From assembly GCF_014197035.1 (NCBI RefSeq), contig NZ_JACIEU010000003.1, positions 62,001-126,000 on the forward strand: a stretch of 64,000 nt of DNA, in the 5' to 3' direction. The notes under the pieces were generated by a model. It did not search any database, was not told the DNA's origin, and was given only the letters and a program-made list of their open reading frames with translations. This DNA comes from Sphingobium scionense. Lineage in GTDB: Bacteria; Pseudomonadota; Alphaproteobacteria; Sphingomonadales; Sphingomonadaceae. Each line of letters starts with the position of its first letter. Within the stretch, counting starts at the first letter, position 1. Positions 8,330-15,393 of the stretch are shown piece by piece. The position numbers were made by a program, and so were the translations under genes.

Positions 8330-8909
8330 TCGGCGGTCCTTTTCTTCCGTCATCCTGACGAAAGTCAGGATCCATTCGGCGCTGCGCTTTGAAGCGTTCC
8401 GCCCAACAGGGCTTCACGCCCGGCAAGGGAGCGCCGAATGGATCCCGGATCAAGTCCGGGATGACGGCGGTGATTGGGGTGGCCGTTCCGCCCAGCACGG
8501 CTTCATGTCTTCGTCGCGTTCCGCCGAACACGGCTTCACGCCTTTGAGGCGTTCCGCCGAACACGGCTTCACGCTGCTCGAAATGCTGGTCGCGCTGGCG
8601 GTGTTCAGCCTGGCGGCGCTGGCGCTGGTGCGGTTGCAGGGGGTGACTTTGCGCACCGCCGCCGATCTCGACAGCAAGGCGCTGGGCCAGATCGTTGCCC
8701 GCAACCTGATGGTCGAAGTGCAGAGCGATGTCACCCCGCCCTCCGTGGGCGAGGAAGATGGCGAGGTCGAGAATGGCGGTCGCCGCTGGCACTGGACCCG
8801 CACCGTCAAGGCGACCGAGGACAAGCGCCTGTTGCAGGTCGATCTGCTGGTCGACGGCCAGCCGGGCGCATCGCCGGTGGTGCTCAGCTTCCTGCGGGAG
8901 GTGGAGTGA
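8322..8909 (+). CDS. gspI: type II secretion system pseudopilin GspI with long leader
   Basis: A minor pseudopilin whose mature part, FTLLEMLVALAVFSLAALAL, starts at 8568 with Glu at +5; mature length is about 113 residues, typical for GspI. GTG 8322 overlaps the gspH stop, like the other junctions in this operon, and has GGAAAGG nine bases upstream. It would give an 82-residue leader that translates a REP palindrome and three 11-residue repeats. ATG 8505 (21-residue leader) and TTG 8544 (leader MRRSAEHG) are internal alternatives without a clear ribosome-binding site. The stop overlaps gspJ (TGATG). Confidence 0.82.
   Translation: MADRRSFSSVILTKVRIHSALRFEAFRPTGLHARQGSAEWIPDQVRDDGGDWGGRSAQHGFMSSSRSAEHGFTPLRRSAEHGFTLLEMLVALAVFSLAALALVRLQGVTLRTAADLDSKALGQIVARNLMVEVQSDVTPPSVGEEDGEVENGGRRWHWTRTVKATEDKRLLQVDLLVDGQPGASPVVLSFLREVE
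8347..8469. repeat. REP-like palindrome between gspH and gspI, carrying a repeat unit
   Basis: Same arms and inner hairpins as the element at 7716-7804, but the central loop is longer. It contains an extra 33-bp unit at 8395-8427 (CGTTCCGCCCAACAGGGC core) in a different reading frame from gspI. The element is open in the gspI frame. Confidence 0.85.
8484..8582 (+). repeat. three 33-bp repeat units before mature gspI
   Basis: Units begin at 8484, 8517 and 8550, exactly 33 bases apart, and encode RSAQHGFMSSS, RSAEHGFTPLR and RSAEHGFTLLE. The last unit makes the peptidase site. Nearly identical to the gspH array. Confidence 0.88.
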
Positions 8910-9571
8910 TGAGGCCGGAGAAGCCGGAAGGCGGACGGGATGAACAAGGTTTTACCCTCATTGAACTGCTCGTCGCGCTGATGATCTTTGCGATGCTGGC
9001 GGCGGCGGGCGTGCTGTTGCTGGGCAACAGCGTGTCGGCGCAGGCGCAGGTCAAGGCGCGGCTGGACGACATGGCGGCGATCCAGCGGGCGGCGGGCGCG
9101 CTGTCGGCCGATCTTGGCCAGGCGGTGCCGCGCATCAGCCGCACCGAGGCGGGGACGCTGGCACCGGCCTTCTGGGCGCATCGCGATGGCGAGGAACAGC
9201 CGGTGATGCAGTTCGTGCGCGGCGGATGGGACAATCTGGGCGACCTGCCCCGGCCGTCCTTGCAGAAGGTCGAATATTGGGTGCGGCAGGGCCGGCTGGA
9301 ACGGCGCGGCTATGCCCAGATCGACGGGGCTGCGGGCGACGAGCCGGCGGCGCTGCTCGACCATGTCGAGGAAGTGACGCTGCGCTTCCGCGATGGGGAG
9401 GGCGAATGGCGCGAGGAGTGGACGCCGGGCCAGCCCGACCTGATGCCGCGCGCGGTGGAGATGGTGGTCAAGCGCACCGGCGAGCCGCCGGTCATGTTGC
9501 GCTTCCTGGTGGCGCCCGGTCCCAAGGAAGCCCCGCTTGACGATCAGGAGGCGGCCAATGCGGCGACCTGA
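8909..9571 (+). CDS. gspJ: type II secretion system minor pseudopilin GspJ
   Basis: A 220-residue minor pseudopilin of the pseudopilus tip complex (GspI-J-K). It has a conventional 14-residue leader, MRPEKPEGGRDEQG, then the mature N-terminus FTLIELLVALMIFAMLAAAG with Glu at +5. ATG 8909 overlaps the gspI stop by one base, with GGGAGG upstream. Unlike gspG, gspH and gspI, its leader has no 33-bp repeat, so it serves as the in-operon control for normal leader architecture. It overlaps gspK by 14 bases. Confidence 0.93.
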   Translation: MRPEKPEGGRDEQGFTLIELLVALMIFAMLAAAGVLLLGNSVSAQAQVKARLDDMAAIQRAAGALSADLGQAVPRISRTEAGTLAPAFWAHRDGEEQPVMQFVRGGWDNLGDLPRPSLQKVEYWVRQGRLERRGYAQIDGAAGDEPAALLDHVEEVTLRFRDGEGEWREEWTPGQPDLMPRAVEMVVKRTGEPPVMLRFLVAPGPKEAPLDDQEAANAAT

Positions 9572-10553
9572 TCCCAACCGTCCGGAGGAGCGCGGCGCCG
9601 CGTTGCTGACCGTATTGCTGCTGGTCGCGGTGATGGCGGTGGTGGCGGCCACGGCGCTGGAGCGGGTGGCGCTGGCGACGCGGATGACCGGCAATGGCGG
9701 CGCGGTCGATCAGGGGCGGGCCTTTGCCGATGCGGGCATGGTGATCGCGCGGCTGAAGATCGGCGATCTGGTCGCGGCCAGCCCCGGCAAGACGACGCTG
9801 GCGGGCAACTGGATGGGCACGCCGCAGGCGATCCCGGTGCCCGGCGGCATGGCGACGGCGCGGGTGACCGACGGCAGCAACTGCTTCAACCTCAACAGCG
9901 TGGTTGCGGGCAACAACGAGAACAGCCTGAAGGTGCGGCCGGTGGCGGTTTCGCAGTTCCAGGCGCTGTTGCAGGCGCTGGGCGTCGATGTGCGCCAGGC
10001 GCAGGTCGCCGCTGCCTCGCTCGCCGACTGGATCGATACCGACAGCGTGCCCCAGCCGGCAGGGGCGGAGGACGAGACCTATGCCCGCGCGGCGCGGCCC
10101 TATCGCACCGCCAACCGCTTCATGGTCGACGCCAGCGAGTTGCGGGCGGTGAACGGCATCACGCCGGCGGTCTATGATCTGGTCCGGCCCTGGGTCTGCG
10201 CGCTGCCGGTGTCGGACATGTCGCCGATCAATATCAATACCTTGCTGCCCGATCAGGCACCCCTGTTCGCGATGCTGCTGCCGGGGCAATTGAGCGTCGC
10301 GCAGGCACGGCAATTGCTGGCGCAACGGCCGGCGGAAGGCTACGGCAGCACAACGCAATTCTGGGCGACCCCTTCGCTGGCGGGGCTCAGCCCGCTCGCG
10401 GAGGTGGCAGAGCAGGTCAAGTTGACGACGGGATTTTTCAGAGTGGACGTGTCGGTGAATGTAGGGGGAACGCAAGTGGTGGAGCGCGGGCTGATCGATG
10501 CCCGGCAACCGCCGATCCGGCTGGTGCGGCGCGATTGGGGGACGGGCGCATGA
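9558..10553 (+). CDS. gspK: type II secretion system minor pseudopilin GspK
   Basis: A 331-residue minor pseudopilin, the largest of the tip complex. The leader ends EERG, followed by AALLTVLLLVAVMAVVAATALER without the Glu+5, as expected for GspK. The large alpha-helical insertion domain (about 100-230) and the helix-hairpin-helix-like region (NINTLLPDQAPLFAMLLPG) are recognisable. ATG 9558 is chosen because AGGAGG lies six bases upstream; the frame is open slightly further upstream. It overlaps gspJ by 14 bases and gspL by four. Confidence 0.93.
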   Translation: MRRPDPNRPEERGAALLTVLLLVAVMAVVAATALERVALATRMTGNGGAVDQGRAFADAGMVIARLKIGDLVAASPGKTTLAGNWMGTPQAIPVPGGMATARVTDGSNCFNLNSVVAGNNENSLKVRPVAVSQFQALLQALGVDVRQAQVAAASLADWIDTDSVPQPAGAEDETYARAARPYRTANRFMVDASELRAVNGITPAVYDLVRPWVCALPVSDMSPININTLLPDQAPLFAMLLPGQLSVAQARQLLAQRPAEGYGSTTQFWATPSLAGLSPLAEVAEQVKLTTGFFRVDVSVNVGGTQVVERGLIDARQPPIRLVRRDWGTGA

Positions 10554-11668
10554 GTTCGGCCGATGCCCTGATCATTGCCCTGCCCGAAGGGGCGGAGGAC
10601 GCGCCGACATGGATGCGGGTGGTGGATGGCGCGATCGTCCAGACCGGCGCCGGGGCAAACTGGCTGGCCGCCTGTGGCCTTGCCGCGCTGCCCGACAGGG
10701 CGCGGGTGATGCTCGTGCCGCCGGCCGCGCTGGTGGCGCTGCACTGGGTGTCGCATCCCGACCTGCCGGCGCGGCAGGGGCGGGCGGCGGCGCGGCTGGG
10801 CGCGCTGGCCGGCGCCATCCTGCCGTCCGACCAGTTGTTCGCCGCCGCCGATGAGAATGACGATCCCGCCCGCCCGCACATCGTGGCGATCGCGGCGCGC
10901 AGCGACATGCAGCACTGGCTGCTTTGGGCGCAGCATCATGGGCTGGACCCCGACATCATCGTGCCGGCAGCGCTGCTGCTGCCGGAAAGTGAGAATGGTT
11001 TCGTATCTGGAATGATTGGCGGGGCGTCGGTATTGCGCGGCCCTGACATGGCGTTGACCGCCGACATGGCGCTGCCCGAACTGATCGGCGACGCGCCGGT
11101 GCGGGAGGTTGCGGCGGATGAGATCGAAGCGCGGCTGGTGGCGGCGCTCGACGCGCCGCCGATCGACCTGCGCCAGGGCGATTTCGCCAAGCGGGTGCGG
11201 CGGCAGATCGATACGCGGGCGCTGGGCCGGATCGCGATCTGGTGCGGCCTGATCCTGCTGGCCAGCCTGCTCATCAGCCTGGTGACGCTGGTGCGGCAGA
11301 ATGTCGCCGCCAGCCAGGTCGATGGCGAGAGCCTGGCGCTGGCACGGCAGGTGCTGCCGGAGGCTTCGGACGTGATGCAGGTCGAGGCGGAGATGGACCG
11401 GCAACTCGCCGCGCGCGGGGCCGGGGCCTATGCCTTCACCGCGCCGGTCGCCGGCCTGATGAGCGCGATGCAGGATGCGCCGGGCGTGTCGCTGACGGTG
11501 CTGTCGCGCGATCCCGACGGCATGGTGCGCGCGACGCTGGCCGCCGCCAAGGCGGATGACATCAACATCGTGTTGCTGGCGCTGCAGGCGGCCGGTTACA
11601 CGATCACGGCGACCCCTTCCCAGGATCCGGGCGGGCGCACGTTGGCAGATATTACGGTGCGGTCATGA
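10550..11668 (+). CDS. gspL: type II secretion system protein GspL
   Basis: A 372-residue bitopic protein that anchors GspE to the membrane. A cytoplasmic actin-like domain occupies residues 1 to about 220. A single transmembrane helix (about 226-248, IAIWCGLILLASLLISLVTLV) is followed by a short periplasmic ferredoxin-like domain. ATG 10550 overlaps the gspK stop (ATGA) and is preferred to an in-frame upstream start. The stop overlaps gspM. Sequence is divergent, as usual for GspL; the position between gspK and gspM supports the call. Confidence 0.9.
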   Translation: MSSADALIIALPEGAEDAPTWMRVVDGAIVQTGAGANWLAACGLAALPDRARVMLVPPAALVALHWVSHPDLPARQGRAAARLGALAGAILPSDQLFAAADENDDPARPHIVAIAARSDMQHWLLWAQHHGLDPDIIVPAALLLPESENGFVSGMIGGASVLRGPDMALTADMALPELIGDAPVREVAADEIEARLVAALDAPPIDLRQGDFAKRVRRQIDTRALGRIAIWCGLILLASLLISLVTLVRQNVAASQVDGESLALARQVLPEASDVMQVEAEMDRQLAARGAGAYAFTAPVAGLMSAMQDAPGVSLTVLSRDPDGMVRATLAAAKADDINIVLLALQAAGYTITATPSQDPGGRTLADITVRS

Positions 11669-12153
11669 TGGACAGGATGAAAGCCTATTGGATCGAGCGA
11701 TCGCCGCGCGAGCAATGGATGCTGGGCGTGATGTTCGCGCTGCTGGCGGTGGTGATATTGTGGCTGGGCGTGGCCCGACCGCTGACCCATGCGCAGCGGT
11801 CCGCCCGCGACGCCCTGCGCGAAGCGACCGATCGCAACGCCGCGATCCGTGCCAAGGTGAAGCTGTTGAAGCATCTGCCGCGCAGGCCCACACCGACCGG
11901 CCCGGCCATCCCGATCGAGCAGTTTGTCGGCCAGAGCGCGGGCGAGGCCGGGCTGACGCTGGAACGGGCGCAGCCGCAGGGCAATGACCGGATGGAGATC
12001 GCCATCGCCTCGGTCCGACCGGTGGCGATGATGAGCTGGATCGCGGGGCTGGAGGCGCAGGGGCTTCGCATCGAGACGATGAGCGCGCGGCCCTCGCCGA
12101 CGGCGGGCAGCGTGTCGGTGCAGGCGGTGCTGGTGCGGGGAGGCGGCCAATGA
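11665..12153 (+). CDS. gspM: type II secretion system protein GspM
   Basis: A 162-residue inner-membrane protein that pairs with GspL. A short basic N-terminus is followed by a transmembrane helix at about 18-38 (WMLGVMFALLAVVILWLGVA), then a coiled region and a periplasmic ferredoxin-like domain. The motif ERSPREQWMLGVM is typical of GspM. ATG 11665 overlaps gspL by four bases, and the stop overlaps gspN by four bases. Confidence 0.9.
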   Translation: MMDRMKAYWIERSPREQWMLGVMFALLAVVILWLGVARPLTHAQRSARDALREATDRNAAIRAKVKLLKHLPRRPTPTGPAIPIEQFVGQSAGEAGLTLERAQPQGNDRMEIAIASVRPVAMMSWIAGLEAQGLRIETMSARPSPTAGSVSVQAVLVRGGGQ

Positions 12154-12872
12154 AGGGGCTGATCCTGTCGCGCCGGATGCGCATCATCCTGATCGCGCTG
12201 TTCATATTCGGCCTGATCGTCTTCATTCCGATGCGGGTGGCTTTGGGGCTGGCGCAGCTCGACCGGCTGGGCCTGGCCGCGCGCGAGATACGCGGCAGCG
12301 TGTGGAGCGGGCGGATCGACCAGCTGATGCTGGGCGAAATGCCGATGGGGTCGGTGCGCGCCGGCCTGTCGCCTGTCTCGCTGCTGGTCGGCCGGGCGCG
12401 GTTCGACATTGCCCGGCATCGCGGCCAGCCCGACGACATCCAAGGGGCGCTGACCGTCGGGCTAGACCGGATCGGCATCGATGATGTGACCGGTTCGGTG
12501 CCGCTGGGCCGCACCTTCGCGCCGCTGCCGGTCAGCGGGCTGATGATGGAGGATGTCAGCGGCTATTATCGCGGCGATGTCTGCGGTCATGCCGAAGGCC
12601 GGGTGCGGGCGCGGATGGCGACGCAGATCGCCGGGCTGAACCTGTCGCAGGGGCTGTCGGGCACGGTCGCCTGCGATGGTGACTCGCTGCTGCTGCCGCT
12701 GGTCAGCCAGTCGGGCATGGAAAAGATCAATCTGCGCATCTGGCGGTCGGGCCGCTATATCGCCGAAATGCGGGTGGAAACCGCCGACCCGGCGCTGGCC
12801 GGGACGCTGGGGCAGGCGGGCTTCGCCACGGTCGGCAACGCCTATGTGCTGAAGGTCGAAGGGACGTTGTGA
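12150..12872 (+). CDS. gspN: type II secretion system protein GspN
   Basis: A 240-residue protein with an N-terminal membrane helix (about 11-31, IILIALFIFGLIVFIPMRVA) and a periplasmic domain. It fits the GspN family, an accessory inner-membrane component found in only some type II systems, including those of sphingomonads and Xanthomonas. Family motifs are weak; the call rests on position, size and the LAQLDRLGLAAREIRGSVWSG segment after the helix. It overlaps both gspM and gspO by four bases. Confidence 0.85.
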   Translation: MKGLILSRRMRIILIALFIFGLIVFIPMRVALGLAQLDRLGLAAREIRGSVWSGRIDQLMLGEMPMGSVRAGLSPVSLLVGRARFDIARHRGQPDDIQGALTVGLDRIGIDDVTGSVPLGRTFAPLPVSGLMMEDVSGYYRGDVCGHAEGRVRARMATQIAGLNLSQGLSGTVACDGDSLLLPLVSQSGMEKINLRIWRSGRYIAEMRVETADPALAGTLGQAGFATVGNAYVLKVEGTL

Positions 12873-13615
12873 TCGATCCTTGGGCTGCCCTGGTCGGCGC
12901 GGTCGCGGGTGCGATCGCGGGCAGTTTCCTTGCCACCCTGATCCTGCGCTGGCCGCAGGGGCGCGGCGTGATGCGCGGCCGGTCGGCCTGTGACGGCTGT
13001 GGCCGGGTGCTGGGGCCGATCGACCTGGTGCCGATGCTGAGCGCGCTGGTGCAGCGCGGCCGATGCCGGACCTGCGGCGTGGCGATCGATCCGCTCCATG
13101 GCCGGGTGGAGGCGGGCTGCGCCATCATCGGCGCGCTGGCGCTGGGCTTCGTGCCGGATCCGGGCGGGATCGGCTGGGCGCTGCTCGGCTGGCTGCTGCT
13201 GACCCTGGCGGTGCTGGACTGGCGCCATTTCTGGTTGCCCGATGCGCTGACCCTGCCGCTGGCCTTTCTGGGCTTCACCCTGGGGCTGTGGACCACCGAC
13301 GTCGGGCTGGTCGATCGGGTGATCGGCGCGGCGGCGGGTTATCTGGGGCTGCTGGCGATCGCGCTCGGCTATCGCGCGCTGCGCGGGCGCGAGGGGCTGG
13401 GGCTGGGCGACGCGAAGCTGCTCGGCGCGATCGGCGCCTGGCTGGGCTGGCAGGCGCTGCCCTTCATCCTGCTGATCGCCGCCTCGCTGGGGCTGGCGGG
13501 GGCGCTGGTCGCGCTGGCGCTGGGCCGGGCTGTGCAGGGGCAGAGCCGGGTGCCGCTGGGGACTTTGCTGGCGATTGCGACGCTGCCGGGCTGGATCGTG
13601 CGAGCGCTGATCTAG
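12869..13615 (+). CDS. gspO: prepilin peptidase GspO
   Basis: A 248-residue polytopic aspartic peptidase that cleaves prepilin leaders after Gly and N-methylates the new Phe. Two CxxC pairs (Cys41/Cys44 and Cys66/Cys69) form the zinc-binding methyltransferase-type loop. The catalytic aspartates are in LDWRHFWLPD (Asp117 region) and the GxGD motif (Gly178-Asp181). GTG 12869 overlaps the gspN stop. It ends the operon, so the machinery that processes the repeat-bearing GspG, GspH and GspI leaders is encoded with them. Confidence 0.94.
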   Translation: MIDPWAALVGAVAGAIAGSFLATLILRWPQGRGVMRGRSACDGCGRVLGPIDLVPMLSALVQRGRCRTCGVAIDPLHGRVEAGCAIIGALALGFVPDPGGIGWALLGWLLLTLAVLDWRHFWLPDALTLPLAFLGFTLGLWTTDVGLVDRVIGAAAGYLGLLAIALGYRALRGREGLGLGDAKLLGAIGAWLGWQALPFILLIAASLGLAGALVALALGRAVQGQSRVPLGTLLAIATLPGWIVRALI

Positions 13616-13680
13616 CGGCCGAGGAGAGTGTCTGGGCTGCGAGCGCAAATTTGGGCGGGCAGGAAGCGACCAGCTTTTGC

Positions 13681-13768
13681 CATCGTCACCCCGGCCTTGA
13701 GCCGGGGGCCCGCTTCTTTATCTGTTGCATAGAAAAGCGGGATGCCGGGTCAAGCCCGGCATGACGGA
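13681..13768. repeat. REP-like palindromic element downstream of gspO
   Basis: Hairpins CCCCGGC-CTTGA-GCCGGGG and ATGCCGGG-TCAA-GCCCGGCAT lie within longer arms (GTCAC and GTCAT outer ends, AAAAGCGGG inner). It resembles the elements inside the gsp operon but has a different inner sequence. It probably ends or stabilises the 3' end of the gsp transcript. The rest of the 367-base gap 13616-13982 holds only the 149-bp repeat. Confidence 0.7.
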
Positions 13769-13794
13769 TGTGGGTGGGCGGCTTGCGACCAGAA

Positions 13795-13943
13795 GCGGAC
13801 ATGTTCCCCCTCCCGCAGGCGGGAGGGGGTTAGGGGGTGGGCTGGACGTCGCACAAGCCCACCCCGCTGCGACTAACGCGCTGCGCGCCTAAGTCTCGCT
13901 GCCCCTCCCGTTTACGGGAGGGGAATGGCAGGAAGCCACCCAT
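13795..13943. repeat. 149-bp dispersed repeat, copy 2
   Basis: Identical and in the same orientation as 265-413, 13,530 bases away. The two copies enclose the oxygenase gene and the whole gsp operon. Confidence 0.9.
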
Positions 13944-13982
13944 TTTAACCGTTTTCACGAAGCACCCGATTTCCCTCGCCGC

Positions 13983-14705
13983 CTACTTCCCCAACTGCCT
14001 GGCCACCGATGGCGCAACCTTGGCGGTGATGCGCTGGACGCCTTGCGGGTTGGGGTGGATGCCGTCGGGCAGCAGCAGGCTGCGTTCACCGATCACGCCG
14101 TCGAGGAAGAAGGGGTAGAGCGGCACGCCATGCTTCTTCGCCAGATCGGGATAGATGGGATTGAAGGCAGCGGCATAGTCCGGCCCCATATTGGGCGAGG
14201 CCATCATGCCGGTCAGCATCGCGGGAATGCCGCGCTTGGTAAGTTCGGTCAGGATGGCGTCGATATTGCTCCGGGTCGCCTGCGGGCTGAGGCCGCGCAG
14301 CATGTCGTTGCCGCCCAGGCCCACGAGGACCAGGTCGGGCTTGCGGGACAGGCCGTCGAGACCGAAGGCGAGGCGGGCGAGGCCGTCGGCGCTGGTGTCG
14401 CCCGACACGCCGGCATTGACGACATGGGCCTTGATCCCCTGTTTTGACAGAGCTTGTTCAAGGATGGGTGCAAAGCCCTGATCCTGCTGAAGATTATAGC
14501 CGGCATAGAGGCTGTCGCCGAACACGACGACCAGCTTGCCATCGGCGATTGGCTGTGCCGCCTTCGCTGTCATGTTCACTGCATTGTTGTCGGCGGCGGG
14601 AAGCGCCTCTTGCTTCGTTGGGGAACAGGCGGCGAGCAGTTGGACAAGCAGCAGCGAGAACCCATATAGCCGGAAACCGTTCGCCAAGGAGCCTTCCTTT
14701 TTCAT
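13983..14705 (-). CDS. tesA: GDSL-type arylesterase / acyl-CoA thioesterase I (TesA-like), lipoprotein
   Basis: A 240-residue SGNH hydrolase. GDSL block I is GDSLYAGY, block III is GGNDM, and the catalytic Asp-His block is DGIHPN, so all catalytic elements are present. The N-terminus ends in a lipobox (LLAAC), predicting a periplasm-facing lipoprotein. Start choice is uncertain: ATG 14705 is in frame, but TTG 14687 has AAGGAAGG at good spacing and gives a tidy lipoprotein signal. It is divergent from the ABC transporter genes, the same layout as tesA/ybbA-ybbP in E. coli. Confidence 0.9.
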   Translation of the reverse strand: MKKEGSLANGFRLYGFSLLLVQLLAACSPTKQEALPAADNNAVNMTAKAAQPIADGKLVVVFGDSLYAGYNLQQDQGFAPILEQALSKQGIKAHVVNAGVSGDTSADGLARLAFGLDGLSRKPDLVLVGLGGNDMLRGLSPQATRSNIDAILTELTKRGIPAMLTGMMASPNMGPDYAAAFNPIYPDLAKKHGVPLYPFFLDGVIGERSLLLPDGIHPNPQGVQRITAKVAPSVARQLGK

Positions 14706-15393
14706 GCATGCGACCATCGATGCCCCCCATATCGCGATCCAGGCGCGCAATGTCACCCTCTCGCTCGGCAACACGCAGATATTGAAGGGCATCGACCTGG
14801 ATATTCGCCGGGGCGAGAGCCTGGCGATATTGGGCGCGTCGGGATCGGGCAAGTCGTCGCTGATGGCGATCCTGTCGGGGCTGGAACAGGCGAGCGGCGG
14901 CACGGTCAGCGTGGCGGGCGTCAATTATCGCTCGCTCGACGAGGATGGGCTGGCGCGGGCGCGGCGCGGGCGGATCGGCATCATCCTGCAATCCTTCCAT
15001 CTGTTGCCGACGATGACGGCGCTGGAAAATGTCGCCGTGCCGCTGGAATTGGCGGGTCTGGCCGATCCGTTCGAGCGGGCGGCGCAGGAATTGAAGGCGG
15101 TGGGCCTGGGCCACCGCCTGTCCCATTATCCCGCCCAGCTGTCGGGCGGCGAGCAGCAGCGCGTGGCGATCGCGCGGGCCATGGCGCCCGATCCGGCGAT
15201 ATTGTTCGCGGACGAACCCACCGGCAATCTGGACCAGGCGACCGGCACGGCGATCATCGACCTGCTGTTCGCCCGGCAACAGGCGAGCGGCGCGACCCTG
15301 CTGATCATCACCCATGATCCGGCGCTGGCGGCGCGGTGCGACCGGACCGTCGAGATGCGCGACGGGCAGCTGAGCGGGGAGGTCGCCGCGTGA
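14704..15393 (+). CDS. ABC transporter ATP-binding protein, YbbA/LolD type
   Basis: A 229-residue ATPase of the MacB/LolD family. Walker A is GASGSGKS (44-51), the signature motif is LSGGEQQRVAIARA, and Walker B is ILFADEPTGNLD. It should energise the FtsX-type permease encoded next. ATG 14704 is chosen with AAGGAG 12 bases upstream; the frame continues further upstream but overlaps the esterase antisense. The stop overlaps the permease GTG start. In E. coli, ybbA is the equivalent neighbour of tesA; its substrate is not well established. Confidence 0.92.
   Translation: MHATIDAPHIAIQARNVTLSLGNTQILKGIDLDIRRGESLAILGASGSGKSSLMAILSGLEQASGGTVSVAGVNYRSLDEDGLARARRGRIGIILQSFHLLPTMTALENVAVPLELAGLADPFERAAQELKAVGLGHRLSHYPAQLSGGEQQRVAIARAMAPDPAILFADEPTGNLDQATGTAIIDLLFARQQASGATLLIITHDPALAARCDRTVEMRDGQLSGEVAA

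Noticed and set aside
7189..8582. 33-bp repeats as a CRISPR array
   Set aside because: Units are contiguous with no spacers, are translated, and sit at pseudopilin cleavage sites; no cas genes nearby.
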